Source: Spirochaetales bacterium (GTDB taxonomy: Bacteria > Spirochaetota > Spirochaetia > DSM-27196 > Alkalispirochaetaceae). From it: a stretch of DNA of 64,000 nucleotides. The DNA is taken from assembly GCA_028282545.1 (NCBI GenBank), contig JANQHT010000078.1, positions 1 to 64,000 on the forward strand, read 5' to 3'. The stretch's first letter is position 1. Each line of letters starts with the position of its first letter. This document shows positions 24,945 to 34,692 of the stretch, one piece after another. The notes under the pieces are model-generated. The model worked only from the letters and a program-made list of their open reading frames with translations. It did no database searches and was not told where the DNA came from. The translations under genes and the position numbers were made by a program.

Positions 24945-26144
24945 CTATCTACCTGCCATGCCGACCTGTTTCCGGTAGGCGCTCCGGAGCCGCTCGATTC
25001 TCGAGAGCGCAGCGCCCGGTTCCGGTTCGACGTAGGTACCTCCCAACTGGAACCACGCGGCGGCGCCGGCGCACACGCCGTCTATTGCAGCCTCGGTGAG
25101 GTCGAGCGGCGCGGTGACGCTCTTGCGCTGAAGCGCAATCGAACTCAAGATGCCGCCCATGAAATTATCACCGCAGCCGGTGGTATCCCGCGCCGCCGGA
25201 TCGGTTGTATCCGCCAGACGGCGGACTTCGTCGGACACGGGAAGGGTCGCGACGGCGGCTTCACGAAACCGGCCTTCCGACGCCCCGAACGTGACTGGGT
25301 CCGCTCCGGAGGTGACGACCGCGGCCCCGGAGCCCCACTCGAGAAAACGGCGAACCGCGTCGGCGGGCACCCGGGCGCCGGTCAGGCGACGCGCCTCTTC
25401 GGCGTCGGTCACGGTGAGATCGATCAAGGGGTAGTCTCCCTGCCCCTCTCCCAACGGCCACAGCGCGTCGGGCGAGCGCGACTCGTTCAAGAAATCGTAG
25501 ACCGTGCCCACTACCGTCATGGCGCCCCGGGTCCGCGCCGAATGGAGCGCCACGCCCAGTTCCGCGTGGAGTCGCGGTACCAGGGCGGTCCCCCCGAAGA
25601 AGGCGATGTCGTAGTCGAAAAACTCAGCCGGAATGTCTCGGACACGGAAATGCTCCGCCACGCCCAGGGTGTTGATAAAGAGGCGCTCTCCTGCGCCGCC
25701 TTCGGCGCTTGAGTCGGAGAGTACCCGCGTCGACGGTGATTCCCCGGGGCGGCGGCGGAGACCGTCGAGGCCGAGAGGGGTCCTGGCAACGATGCGTTCG
25801 ATCGAAGACCCGATCTCATCGTCGCCGCGAAAACCGAAGTATCGAACCGGGATGTTGTGGGGCGCGAGGACCTGTGCCGCCAACACGAGCGCGACGATCG
25901 CCGGCCCGCCGAGATTCCGGTGCGGCTCTGATCCGCCGCACAGCTCCGCAACAACGGAGGCTGCCGGGACACCGGCGAATCGATCGAGGGCGGATGAGAA
26001 GACAAGTTGTCCCGGGACCAGGCCCCCGTCGCCGGGTGACCGCGAGGCATACCGGCTGAAGGCGTCCCCGGAGAACCGTGCATCCGGGTAGAGCATATCC
26101 AGGAGCGCGCAGCCGACGCCGGCGATACCGTCTCGAAGGGTCAA
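24945..26144 (-). CDS. PfkB-family carbohydrate kinase
   Basis: 399 residues, long for the family (about 300-330). The conserved C-terminal motif is DTTGCGDNFMGGIL, with the catalytic Asp and anion hole, and the first motif is RNLGGPAIVALVLAAQVL. The N-terminal ~70 residues carry an unusual segment (GDGGLVPGQLVFSS). The start overlaps the lyxose isomerase stop as ATGA. It probably phosphorylates the ketose or aldose produced in this operon; the exact sugar is not determined. Confidence 0.82.
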   Translation of the reverse strand: MTLRDGIAGVGCALLDMLYPDARFSGDAFSRYASRSPGDGGLVPGQLVFSSALDRFAGVPAASVVAELCGGSEPHRNLGGPAIVALVLAAQVLAPHNIPVRYFGFRGDDEIGSSIERIVARTPLGLDGLRRRPGESPSTRVLSDSSAEGGAGERLFINTLGVAEHFRVRDIPAEFFDYDIAFFGGTALVPRLHAELGVALHSARTRGAMTVVGTVYDFLNESRSPDALWPLGEGQGDYPLIDLTVTDAEEARRLTGARVPADAVRRFLEWGSGAAVVTSGADPVTFGASEGRFREAAVATLPVSDEVRRLADTTDPAARDTTGCGDNFMGGILSSIALQRKSVTAPLDLTEAAIDGVCAGAAAWFQLGGTYVEPEPGAALSRIERLRSAYRKQVGMAGR

Positions 26145-26818
26145 CCGAGAATCTCCGCGTAGTCGGTACAGAGCAGCCGATATGGCGCCTGGTCCTCCTC
26201 AACTGAGGGAAAGCGACCAACCGGGTCAAAGAACCGGTTGTCCGTCGCGTCGTCGTTCACCGAGGAGACTTCGCCCACGACGCAGGCGCCGCCCTCGGCC
26301 CAGAACGAATGGTAGAGGTAGGGCGTCAAGGTGATGCTCTGTCCCGGTTCGAGACGGACGCGGTCACCCGGGGCGCACTCGATGTGTATACCGTCGCGGT
26401 AGACGACAAAATCGTCGCTCGTCTTCTGCTCCGACGTCGGGTCGGCCATGACGAGTTCGACAACCAGTTCGCCGCCGCCACGGTTGATGATATCTTCCGT
26501 CTTGGTCCAGTGAAAATGGAAGGGCGTGACCTGATGGTCGCCTACCACCATCAGTTTTTCGGCGTACGGGAGCCGGCTGGTGGGTCTGGGTGTGCCGTTC
26601 CGGACAGTGAAGAGCAGGAGTCCCAGGTGCTCGAAATCGCCGGAGCCGAAATCGGTCAAGTCCCATCCGAGGCGTGCGTCGAGAATCTCCTGCGCCCGTT
26701 CGCGTTGGTCCATCCAATCCGCCGGCGACCAATGCGCCCACTCGGGGAGATGGAGACCGCGCGACGAGAAGCGTTGTTCCGCGGACCGAATCAGCGCGTT
26801 GATTTCGCTTCGTTTCAT
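26141..26818 (-). CDS. D-lyxose ketol-isomerase
   Basis: 225 residues, the usual length of cupin-type D-lyxose isomerases. Metal ligands appear in TPFHFHWTKTEDIINRGGGE (His-x-His and a distal Glu) and YLYHSFWAE (His); TPYLYHSFW is a family signature. The enzyme interconverts D-lyxose and D-xylulose and often also D-mannose and D-fructose. It is overlapped at its 3' end by the PfkB kinase gene, so the product may be phosphorylated directly. Confidence 0.88.
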   Translation of the reverse strand: MKRSEINALIRSAEQRFSSRGLHLPEWAHWSPADWMDQRERAQEILDARLGWDLTDFGSGDFEHLGLLLFTVRNGTPRPTSRLPYAEKLMVVGDHQVTPFHFHWTKTEDIINRGGGELVVELVMADPTSEQKTSDDFVVYRDGIHIECAPGDRVRLEPGQSITLTPYLYHSFWAEGGACVVGEVSSVNDDATDNRFFDPVGRFPSVEEDQAPYRLLCTDYAEILG

Positions 26819-26833
26819 TCCGTTATCCTGTCG

Positions 26834-27649
26834 CTACACAAGACTATCGCCGAGCACACCCGACCGCGTCAGCTCCTCGAACTGATCATTGTCGTGACAG
26901 ACCAGGACATGGACATTTGGCTCCTCTTCATCGATGCGTTTGAGCCAGCGGTAGTGTTCCGCCAGCGTGTCGCGGTCCTCCTTGACCCAGGGCGCCGCTT
27001 TCTGCTTGAGGAGGCGGATGTTGTCCATGTGCCAGGCAGAGTCAACGCTGTGGAGGAAGTCGCGGCCGTCGGCAAGGGTGATGAAGAGCATCTGCGAGTC
27101 CGGGGTGTGTCCCGGCGCTTTGATCAGGACGAGACCCGGGGCGACGGGCATCGCCTCTTGATAGTCTATCACGATGAAGGGCGCGATCGTATCGGCGTCA
27201 ATTTCGAGGGTCGGTTTATGAGGCGATTCCACCAGGAGGCGTGCCGTCTCCGCGGTAACGAGCGTCTTGGGCGCCAGTTCGTCAATGAACCGGGAGCGCA
27301 GGACGCCCGCCGCGTGGTCTCCATGGTAGTGGGTGAGAACGATGAAGCGCGCCCGGCGGAGCGCTTGCTGCAGTTCTTCGTTCCGGTTCGCGAAAAAGGG
27401 CTGCGGCGTCTTGCCGAACGTAGCGTGCGTCTCTTCGTCCAGGCCGGAGTCGATCATGACGGTCCCGTCGCGATAGACCACCTGGTAGGCGGTTCGTGCC
27501 ATGACGTGCGGCGTCTCATCGGCGCCCTCCACGACGAGATTGCGCGTGCGGTGCGACTCAGCTACTTTGATCACGTTGAGGGCGACCGGCGGCGATCCGG
27601 GAATACGGCCGGCGACGAACCGGAGATGGTCAAGGTCGGGAGCAAACAC
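26834..27649 (-). CDS. MBL-fold metallohydrolase
   Basis: 271 residues from a GTG. The zinc site THYHGDHAAG (HxHxDH) is intact and further ligands are in IKAPGHTPDSQ and HSVDSAW. The N-terminal strands (YQVVYRDGTVMIDSGLDEE) are typical. The family includes lactonases, glyoxalase II-like thioesterases and others. Within a sugar operon a lactonase role is plausible but not shown. Confidence 0.82.
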   Translation of the reverse strand: MFAPDLDHLRFVAGRIPGSPPVALNVIKVAESHRTRNLVVEGADETPHVMARTAYQVVYRDGTVMIDSGLDEETHATFGKTPQPFFANRNEELQQALRRARFIVLTHYHGDHAAGVLRSRFIDELAPKTLVTAETARLLVESPHKPTLEIDADTIAPFIVIDYQEAMPVAPGLVLIKAPGHTPDSQMLFITLADGRDFLHSVDSAWHMDNIRLLKQKAAPWVKEDRDTLAEHYRWLKRIDEEEPNVHVLVCHDNDQFEELTRSGVLGDSLV

Positions 27650-27755
27650 GTGTGGACTCCTTTATCCTACGCCCGGACGCCGTCCGGCGCCCTCCCACAA
27701 TTCTATCTCTACCACGATCTCTTTCCCCGGTTTTGGGATGGAGCAGCGAACGTAG

Positions 27756-29252
27756 CTACACCGTCTCGACCATACTCAACCACTCCGCCGCGTACTCCTC
27801 GATACCCGGCATCGTCACGGGATCCACGGGTGTGATCCCCAGGTCAACTAGGTCATGGAACGACTCGACGGGGACCTCTTCAACCATCGCCTTGCCGCAC
27901 AGGGCCGCACCAAAGCTGGTGGCTTCGTCGATGGCGGTGAGCGCCAGGGGGCTCTCCGGCAGCAGCGCGGTGAGAAGCTTTAGGTACGCCGGATTGTTGC
28001 GGAATCCCCCCTCCACGTAGATCGTTGACGACGGCGAGGCACCCACGCGGCGCAGAGCTACCTGTGTTTGGATCGCAACCGAGATGTTGATCAACGCGTG
28101 GGCGCGTTCGTACTCGGAGAAGATCTCGGGAATGCGCCCCGGCATCTCCTCCACGTATATCGTCGATCCCTTCTCGATCACGCGCCCCCGAGAGTCGGGA
28201 AACTGGCCCGTACCGCGGATCACCGACGGCAGGAGAAAGGCATCACCGTTGGCGATCACATCGGCGTATACGGACCGGTCGAATCCGGGATCGTCGTCGC
28301 GTCCGTGCAACTGCGTGAGGATCTGCGTGTACGTCTCGTATTCGAGGCCGCCCATGAGGATCGCCGTTTTGACCGGTTTGTTCTCAAAGGAAATGTTGTA
28401 GAAAACGAGCTTCCCGATTTCGTCGTCCTCGAAGGCGACGCGCCCTTCCGGATGCATGGCGACGCACCACGTTCCCGTCGAGTTGAGAACAAACTCGTCG
28501 GTTTGGGTAATGAGATAGGGTATCAGGCTGCTATTGGAGTCGTGGATACCGACGCCCACGATCGTGTCCGGGGACAGGCCCGTGCGCGCGGCGACGTCTG
28601 CGGTTATCGTACCGAGATAAGAGTGCGGCACCCGCGGTTTCTCCGGAAGCTTGCTACGGATACCCAGGCGGTCCACAACGATCGACCAATCCCACCTGGT
28701 GAAATCCCAGAGGTAGCTATGGCACCCGGTGTAGGTGAAGTCTGCCGTCGCTTCGCCGGTAAGGCGGTATGCGAAGTACTGCGGGTACAGCAACACGTGT
28801 TTCGTGCGTTCCCGCCCCTCCGGGAACCGTTCAAAGGAGTAATAGAGCAGCTTTCCCACGTTGATGAGCGGGTTGACCTCCGCGGTCGCGGTCGTTTTCT
28901 GGAGTTCGGCACGGGATCCCATCTCCGCGTAGAAGCGCTCGTGTACCTCATCGGGTATCTCGTTGGTATAAGCGACCGACGGAATACTCGGTTTTCCGTC
29001 CTCTCCCACGCACACGACCGACGCTCCGTGGGTCGATATAGAGATGGCGCGGATCGGGTACCGGCCGGCCAACTCCGTGAGCTGTGTCAGGCACCACTCC
29101 TCGATCTCCTCCACCGGCTCCACGTCGAGACCCTCGACGTTCACAGTGTCTATATGTTCCCGACGAATCGCCAGGGTATTCAATGCGTCGTCAAAGAGGG
29201 CGACCTTTTTGTTGGTCTTGCCGATGTCGAGTACGGCGATCGCATAGTCCAC
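27756..29252 (-). CDS. FGGY-family carbohydrate kinase (fuculokinase/rhamnulokinase-like)
   Basis: 498 residues from the GTG at 29252, chosen because GGGAGG lies 9 bases upstream; a TTG at 29261 abuts that site. The N-terminal ATP-binding element is AVLDIGKTNKKVALFD. The catalytic region shows VGVGIHDSNSSLIPYL (Asp as base) and the C-terminal domain has IYVEGGFRNNPAYLKLL. Sitting directly after fucI and fucU, it most likely phosphorylates L-fuculose or a closely related ketose, but E. coli FucK-level identity could not be judged by eye. Confidence 0.85.
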   Translation of the reverse strand: MDYAIAVLDIGKTNKKVALFDDALNTLAIRREHIDTVNVEGLDVEPVEEIEEWCLTQLTELAGRYPIRAISISTHGASVVCVGEDGKPSIPSVAYTNEIPDEVHERFYAEMGSRAELQKTTATAEVNPLINVGKLLYYSFERFPEGRERTKHVLLYPQYFAYRLTGEATADFTYTGCHSYLWDFTRWDWSIVVDRLGIRSKLPEKPRVPHSYLGTITADVAARTGLSPDTIVGVGIHDSNSSLIPYLITQTDEFVLNSTGTWCVAMHPEGRVAFEDDEIGKLVFYNISFENKPVKTAILMGGLEYETYTQILTQLHGRDDDPGFDRSVYADVIANGDAFLLPSVIRGTGQFPDSRGRVIEKGSTIYVEEMPGRIPEIFSEYERAHALINISVAIQTQVALRRVGASPSSTIYVEGGFRNNPAYLKLLTALLPESPLALTAIDEATSFGAALCGKAMVEEVPVESFHDLVDLGITPVDPVTMPGIEEYAAEWLSMVETV

Positions 29253-29300
29253 GCTGCCCAACCTCCCGCCGGCGTTCTACCGGGCCGTTGATCTCTTTCC

Positions 29301-31109
29301 CTACCGGTACAGGGGGCCAAAGTTCGCGCACGCGCGGTAGTCGGCGCCTTCCAGCTCCATCCCGAACAGCTTCCATACCGCGGGTCGAAAGATCTGGTCC
29401 GCCGACACGTTGTGCATGTTCACCGGGATGCGCAACATCGACGCCAGGGTGATCAGGTCCGCGCCGATGTGACCGTAGCTGATAGCGCCGTGGTTGGCTC
29501 CCCAGGCGGCCATCACGCTATATACGTCGGTGAAGAATCCCTCGCCGGTGACACGCGGGGCGAACCACGTGGTGGGCCAGGTGGGGTTCGTACGCATGTC
29601 CAGCGCGTCGTGTACCTTCTCCGGCAAGTCAACGGTCCAGCCTTCCGCGATCTGCAGCGCCGGTCCGAGGCCCTTCACGAGGTTCACGCGACACATGGTA
29701 ACGGGCATGTCACCGCGGGTGAGGAAATCGGTGGAGAAGCCGCCGCCCCGGAAGTATCCCAGGTCCGCCGCGCAGAAGCGCGTCGCATCGGCGCACGCCT
29801 TGGCCTCATCGCCGGTCACCTCCCAGAAGGGTTTGATCGCGGGCTTCCCGTCGATCTCCTGTTCGCCCGTTCCGTCCATGGTGGTGGAACCGCTGTTGAT
29901 CAGGTGGATAATGCCGTCCTTGGCTATTCCGGTGAGCGTGTGGCCGGTGACGCGCTTGACCGCGTCCGCGCTCCAGAAGGTGCGCACGTCGCTGAAGATC
30001 TGCGCCGTCCCGGTAAGGAGATTGCCGAAGAGCATGACCACGCCGTTCAGGCTGTCATTCTCGGTGGCGAACATATAGGGCTGGCGGATGCCGTTCCAGT
30101 CGAAACTGGTGTTGAGCATCGTCTCCATAAAATCGCCGTTGGGGAGGTAGTCGGTCCACTGGCGCTGTCCCTGGAAGCCGCCGGCGATCGCGTTGTGGCC
30201 CTGCGCCTCCTCACCGAAGCCGAGTTCCGCCAGGCGCGGGTTACCGGTCATGAGATCGCGGCCGATAATCGTCATCTTGACGCTGTACTCCCACTCGGCG
30301 TCTTTTTTCTCGCGCGAATGCCGGAGCGCCTCCTCGTTGGGGTCCATCCCCTCCCGGAGGTTTTCTTTTACCCACGATAGGGCAAGTTCGTACTCGTCCT
30401 TGTCGTAGATCTCCTCTTCGATACGGCGGGTGATCTCACACATGTCGACGTACTCGTTGCGCATGCCCAGGTACTCTTCGAAGAAGTCCTCCTTCACGAT
30501 CGAACCGCCGATTCCCATCGATACGGAACCGATCGCCAGGTACGACTTGCCGCGCATGATCGCCACGGCGAGGCCCGCCCGGGCAAAGCGCAGGATCTTC
30601 TCCTGTACATCCTGGGGTACGCTGTTGTCGTCCAGGTCCTGCACCTCGTGACCGTAAATACCGAAGGCGGGGATGCCCTTCTGGGCGTGGGACGCCAGAA
30701 CCGCGGCCAGGTAGACGGCACCGGGTCGCTCCGTCCCGTTGAAGCCCCAGACCGCCTTGGGTGTATGGGGATCCATATCCATCGTCTCGCTGCCGTAACA
30801 CCAGCAGGGGGTGACGGTGAGCGATACACCCACGCCTTCGCGCTGGAACTTCGCCTGGCACGCCGCCGCCTCGGCAACGCCGCCGATGGTGGAGTCCGCG
30901 ATGACACACTCCACGTGCGTTCCGTCGGGATAGAAGAGGTTTCTCGAGATCAGGTCCGCCGCCGCCCGGGCCATACCCATCGTCTTTTCCTCCAGCGATT
31001 CGCGCACGCCGCCCAGGCGCCCGTCGATCGTCGGCCGGATGCCCACCGTGGGCCGCTCGCCGCTGTAGCGCCATTCACCCGTCTTTGGCTTCATCGATTT
31101 CCAGTCCAT
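29301..31109 (-). CDS. fucI: L-fucose isomerase
   Basis: 602 residues, close to E. coli FucI (591). It converts L-fucose to L-fuculose and also D-arabinose to D-ribulose, using Mn2+. Features include [20 protein letters not shown] at the N-terminus, the metal-site regions [19 protein letters not shown] and [16 protein letters not shown], and NMHNV near the C-terminus. The start has GAGGAGG upstream. It lies between the FGGY kinase and the fucose mutarotase, confirming the pathway. Confidence 0.95.
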   Translation of the reverse strand: MDWKSMKPKTGEWRYSGERPTVGIRPTIDGRLGGVRESLEEKTMGMARAAADLISRNLFYPDGTHVECVIADSTIGGVAEAAACQAKFQREGVGVSLTVTPCWCYGSETMDMDPHTPKAVWGFNGTERPGAVYLAAVLASHAQKGIPAFGIYGHEVQDLDDNSVPQDVQEKILRFARAGLAVAIMRGKSYLAIGSVSMGIGGSIVKEDFFEEYLGMRNEYVDMCEITRRIEEEIYDKDEYELALSWVKENLREGMDPNEEALRHSREKKDAEWEYSVKMTIIGRDLMTGNPRLAELGFGEEAQGHNAIAGGFQGQRQWTDYLPNGDFMETMLNTSFDWNGIRQPYMFATENDSLNGVVMLFGNLLTGTAQIFSDVRTFWSADAVKRVTGHTLTGIAKDGIIHLINSGSTTMDGTGEQEIDGKPAIKPFWEVTGDEAKACADATRFCAADLGYFRGGGFSTDFLTRGDMPVTMCRVNLVKGLGPALQIAEGWTVDLPEKVHDALDMRTNPTWPTTWFAPRVTGEGFFTDVYSVMAAWGANHGAISYGHIGADLITLASMLRIPVNMHNVSADQIFRPAVWKLFGMELEGADYRACANFGPLYR

Positions 31110-31130
31110 TGCGTCCTCCTCGTCCGCGGC

Positions 31131-31562
31131 CTATTCGACCACGACTCCCTTCTTGAGAATGATATTGGCGTAGAGCGCCTTTTCGCCGGTGGTGACCGTG
31201 GCGTGGGCGGCGCGGGCCCGTTCGTAGAATGCAAAGCGTTCCGTGTTCTCGAAGTCCGGTGCCTCCGGGTCGTGTTTCCTGACGATCGCCCGGTACTCGT
31301 CCCATATGGGCGTTTCTACGGGATCACCGGGCGTTACCTGCATGAGGATCACCGGGTGGTCCACGTACCGATCCAGCGGAAAAAAGCGCAGGATCGCATC
31401 GAGGAGTTCCGGGATACCAAGACCGTCGGCGCGAATCACTCGCTCGGCGTGTCCCCCGGCAAAGTAGTTTCCGTCCGCGAGCACCAGCTCGTCGCCGTGC
31501 CCCATGGCCATCATCGTCTTAAGCAGTTCCGGTGAGAGAACCGCGGGTATTCCCTTGAGCAT
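31131..31562 (-). CDS. fucU: L-fucose mutarotase (RbsD/FucU family)
   Basis: 143 residues. It interconverts alpha and beta anomers of L-fucose ahead of the isomerase. The family signature MGHGDELVLADGNYFA contains the catalytic His, and LMQVTPGD and the final Tyr-containing IILKKG region are also typical. A GGGGGAGG ribosome-binding site precedes the ATG. It lies 21 bp upstream of fucI. Confidence 0.93.
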   Translation of the reverse strand: MLKGIPAVLSPELLKTMMAMGHGDELVLADGNYFAGGHAERVIRADGLGIPELLDAILRFFPLDRYVDHPVILMQVTPGDPVETPIWDEYRAIVRKHDPEAPDFENTERFAFYERARAAHATVTTGEKALYANIILKKGVVVE

Positions 31563-31650
31563 TCGTTTTGCCTCCCCCTAGGTGTATTATGCTTGGCTCC
31601 ATCCTACCATGGGCCGTCCCGGGATGCAGTCTTTTCCCCGTGCAACGGCG

Positions 31651-32925
31651 TCACTCCGCGGTTTCTATTGCCGGCGCGTTCGCGAGTAGGTACGCTTCCG
31701 CCTCCGCGTTCCACAGACCGTTGTTCTTCTCGACGAGGCGCGCGAGTTCGGCAAAGAGCGGATCTTCCGCACCCTTTACAACGAAATCGGCGATGGCCGT
31801 GAGCGGCAGATCGACGTTAGTGTACATGAGCTTCTTGGCGCCGGGGATCTTGGGGAGCGTGAGCGTCGTCTCCACGACCGACCCCAGGCCGCCAACATGG
31901 GTAATCATGATGGAGGGATTCACCCGGCCCTCTTCCATGAGCTTCAGGGAGATACGCATGTCTTCCGTGTTACCGCCGCTGGTGCCGACAAAGCGGTGCG
32001 ACGCGTAGTGGAGATCGTAGAAGTTGATCTCGGCAGTGAACTCCGTGTTCGTCGGTCCGGCGAAGAAGTTCATGCACCCGTCGCGAGCCAGGATGCGGTC
32101 CCCCTGTTCAACCACCGGCCGGACCGGCGCCATAACGAACACGTCGTCGTAGCCGTCGCCGCCGGAAAGCCTCTTGAGTTCCCCCACCGCGTCCGCCATC
32201 GCCCTGGTGTTCACGAAACTCAGCGTGATGCCGTCCTTCGCCGCCGCTTCAACGGGGAAGAGCTGTGCCGCCCGGGCGAGGCGGTCGTCGTCGATGTCGG
32301 TTACAACGAGCGTCGACGGCCTGGTGTCACCGTGGAGCGCCAGGTCGATCGAACCGAGCCCCATGGGGCCGGCCCCCGCCAGGATTGCCATCGTTCCGCC
32401 GCGCTTAATGCCCATCTTGTGATCGTAGCTCCCGGGATCCGCGTGGTAGCTGGCGCGAAAGGCGCCGACGATGCACGACATCGGTTCGCTGAGGCTGCCG
32501 AAGTAGAAGGCGTCTCCCTTGTACGGGAGCAGGCAATCCATCTCCATGACCTCGTTGGGGATGTTGATGTAGGTAGCGTCACCGCCGATGTAACGGTACG
32601 AGTACCCCGGGGCGTTTAGGCTGCCCTTGTAATTGAGCGCCGGCTGGATGACAAACCGGTCACCTTCGTTGTACTTGTGCTTCCAATTTGCGCCGACCTT
32701 CACGATCTCGCCGCAGAACTCGTGACCGATCATCACCGGGTTGGCGGCGATACCCGCTGGAACGCGCTTGTGGTCCTCTCCCTGCTCCACCGCCTTGTAG
32801 GAACTCATGCAGATGCTGTCGGAAATGTTGTGCGCCAGGATCTCGTCGTCGCCGATCTCCGGCAACTCGAACGTCTCGAGCCGGAGGTCCTTCTTCCCGT
32901 ACATCCGTACAGCCGTTGTTTTCAT
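31651..32925 (-). CDS. Zinc-type (MDR) alcohol dehydrogenase, sugar-phosphate reductase-like
   Basis: 424 residues, a medium-chain dehydrogenase. MIGHEFCGEIVKVG is the GHE motif and ILAGAGPMGLGSIDLAL the NAD-binding Rossmann motif. The Cys at the usual first zinc-ligand position is in DSICMSSYK. Length and the FGSLSEPMSCIVGAF segment resemble L-sorbose-1-phosphate reductase and related sugar (phosphate) dehydrogenases. As the first enzyme gene behind the repressor it may oxidise or reduce the operon's sugar. Confidence 0.8.
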   Translation of the reverse strand: MKTTAVRMYGKKDLRLETFELPEIGDDEILAHNISDSICMSSYKAVEQGEDHKRVPAGIAANPVMIGHEFCGEIVKVGANWKHKYNEGDRFVIQPALNYKGSLNAPGYSYRYIGGDATYINIPNEVMEMDCLLPYKGDAFYFGSLSEPMSCIVGAFRASYHADPGSYDHKMGIKRGGTMAILAGAGPMGLGSIDLALHGDTRPSTLVVTDIDDDRLARAAQLFPVEAAAKDGITLSFVNTRAMADAVGELKRLSGGDGYDDVFVMAPVRPVVEQGDRILARDGCMNFFAGPTNTEFTAEINFYDLHYASHRFVGTSGGNTEDMRISLKLMEEGRVNPSIMITHVGGLGSVVETTLTLPKIPGAKKLMYTNVDLPLTAIADFVVKGAEDPLFAELARLVEKNNGLWNAEAEAYLLANAPAIETAE

Positions 32926-32952
32926 CGTCTCTCCTCGTATGTCGGCTGCGGG

Positions 32953-33705
32953 CTACACCAATTGCACGCGGCAGCCGAGCGCTTCTATCTCTTTGATCTC
33001 GTTGGCCGGTAGGCCCCTGTCGGTAACGAGCACGTCCACCTGGTCCAGCCCCATGATTGCGGTGAAGCCTTTCCGGTTGAGTTTCGACGAATCGGCCACG
33101 AGAACCACTTGGTCCGCCTGGGCCGCCATCGTCCGGGAGACTTCGGCAGCTTCGACAGATCCGGAGGTCAGGCCGTTCGGGACCGAAAACCCGTCCGTCC
33201 CGAGGAACGCGATGCGGACGTTGTAGGTGGCGAGTTCGCGGAGCGTTACCGGCCCCACCATCGCCTCCATGGTAGAGTCGAAACGACCGCCCGCAAAGAC
33301 AACGGAGAGCCCCGGATTGGTGCGCGCGTAGGGAAGGATCAACGTGCTGTCGGTGACCACGCGAATATCCTGTTTTCCCATGAGGTAGCGCGCGATCAAG
33401 GCGGGCGTCGTCCCCGATTCGATCATGATCGAATCACCGGAATCGACCATGGCGGCAGCGGCCCTGGCGATGCGTCGTTTCACGTCGGTGTGGTCTTTCT
33501 GGCGAGCAACGATATCGGGGTGAAAGGCGGGTAGCGCCCCACCGTGTACCCGCACGATGTAGCCCTTGTCGGCGAGTCCGTCCAGGTCGGCCCGCGCGGT
33601 GACCACGGAAACGCCCAGGCGTTCCGCCAGTTCCGTTACTCCGATCGTTGGCGTTTCGCTGAGCAGATCGAATACTTGTTTGTCGCGTTCCCTCAGGTTG
33701 TCCAT
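32953..33705 (-). CDS. DeoR-family transcriptional repressor of the fucose/lyxose operon
   Basis: 250 residues. The N-terminal winged helix is IGVTELAERLGVSVVTARADL (the DeoR recognition helix), followed by the GYIVRVHGGA wing. The C-terminal sugar-phosphate-sensing domain has SIMIESGTTPALIARYL and VTDSTLILPYA-like motifs. It is the first gene of the 33705-23704 operon and is preceded by paired A-rich direct repeats, so it very probably represses the whole operon and is released by a phosphorylated sugar. Confidence 0.9.
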   Translation of the reverse strand: MDNLRERDKQVFDLLSETPTIGVTELAERLGVSVVTARADLDGLADKGYIVRVHGGALPAFHPDIVARQKDHTDVKRRIARAAAAMVDSGDSIMIESGTTPALIARYLMGKQDIRVVTDSTLILPYARTNPGLSVVFAGGRFDSTMEAMVGPVTLRELATYNVRIAFLGTDGFSVPNGLTSGSVEAAEVSRTMAAQADQVVLVADSSKLNRKGFTAIMGLDQVDVLVTDRGLPANEIKEIEALGCRVQLV

Positions 33706-33720
33706 GAACTTTTCAATTAC

Positions 33721-33760
33721 TTTGTTTTTACATACTGATAGATTTGTTTTTATATGTCAA
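33721..33760 (-). promoter_or_regulatory. Promoter with direct-repeat DeoR operators
   Basis: On the minus strand TTGACA (33760-33755) is followed after 17 bases by CAGTAT. Two direct repeats, ATATAAAAACAAA (33755-33743) and ATGTAAAAACAAA (33733-33721), are 22 bases apart (two helical turns) and cover the spacer and the region just after the -10. A-rich AAACAAA repeats are the usual operator style of DeoR repressors. Confidence 0.6.
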
Positions 33761-33866
33761 GTGGTTTTTGTTGATCCGGCACCGGGCCGCTGGTCGTCCC
33801 GTGACCGACCTCGAGGCGGCACACCGTAGCGTGGTCGTTGTCCGGGCAGTCGCGATAGAATGACCC

Positions 33867-34670
33867 GTGGCAGTAACCGCTCGCCGTACCGCAGACGTCC
33901 TCGCCTTTCTCCTTGTGGCGGTGGGATCGCTTATGCTCCCCTACACCGGGTGGCCCTTTGTCGCGCGATTGCTGGTGGGAGTGCTACTCTGTGTGCCGGT
34001 CGCGCGGTTGGCGCAAACAAACAGGGCGGCCTTTGTACCGGCCCTCTTCTTCGCGATCCACGCGGTGATCGCTCCGCCGGTCTTTCTGGCGCTGGAACGG
34101 CTGCCGTTTTATGTCCCGCAGAGCTACTTCCTGCCGGCGGCGGTGGCATACCTGGCGGTTCTATTTACGACGCCTGGATTGCGGGAACACGCGCGATGGT
34201 ACCGGCGCGGCGATGCAAACCGATTGACGATTGCACTGGGTGTCATCCTGGTTGTCGGGAGCGCCGGCGCGCTCGTGGCGTGGGCGTCCTTCGTCGCCGG
34301 AGACTTGACGCGCTTCGCTCGGTGGGTCCCAGACCTCCCGCTGCCGCTGCTGGTTCTTTACGGTGTGCTCTTTGCGGCAGCGAACGCGCTCTTTGAGGAG
34401 TTTATCGCTCGCGCCTTGCTCTACGACGCGTTCGTCGCGCTCTTCGAAGGTCGCCTGTGGGCTGCCGTCGTGGCGCAGGCGCTCCTCTTTGCACTCTGGC
34501 ACTACGACGGTTTCCCCGGCGGTCCCGTAGGAGTAGGAATGGTATTCGTGTGGTCGCTCTTCCTGGGTGCCATGCGCCACACGTCAAGGGGCGTGGTGGC
34601 GCCCCTGGTGGCGCACTTCTTTGCGGACCTGACGATCGGGGGAATCCTGCTCTTCGCGATCGTTGTGTGA
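33867..34670 (+). CDS. CPBP-family intramembrane metalloprotease
   Basis: 267 residues from a GTG, with about eight membrane segments. Active-site motifs are present in order: FEEFIARALLYD (EExxxR), FALWHYDG (FxxxH) and LVAHFFADLT (HxxxD/N type). Family members include type II CAAX proteases and bacteriocin-immunity proteins. Its last 71 bases, encoding the C-terminal helix, recur almost exactly at 43049-43119 beyond the neighbouring sugar operon. The gene itself is intact. Confidence 0.85.
   Translation: MAVTARRTADVLAFLLVAVGSLMLPYTGWPFVARLLVGVLLCVPVARLAQTNRAAFVPALFFAIHAVIAPPVFLALERLPFYVPQSYFLPAAVAYLAVLFTTPGLREHARWYRRGDANRLTIALGVILVVGSAGALVAWASFVAGDLTRFARWVPDLPLPLLVLYGVLFAAANALFEEFIARALLYDAFVALFEGRLWAAVVAQALLFALWHYDGFPGGPVGVGMVFVWSLFLGAMRHTSRGVVAPLVAHFFADLTIGGILLFAIVV
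34600..34670 (+). repeat. 71-bp direct repeat, left copy (end of CPBP gene)
   Basis: Identical to 43049-43119 at 70 of 71 positions, ending exactly at the TGA stop. The single difference (C at 34619, T at 43068) is a silent third-codon change in a Phe codon. Sequence similarity stops abruptly on both sides. Together the two copies bound the SorC/ABC/ribulokinase operon. Confidence 0.95.
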
Positions 34671-34692
34671 ACGTCGCGGACAGGTAGCGCCG

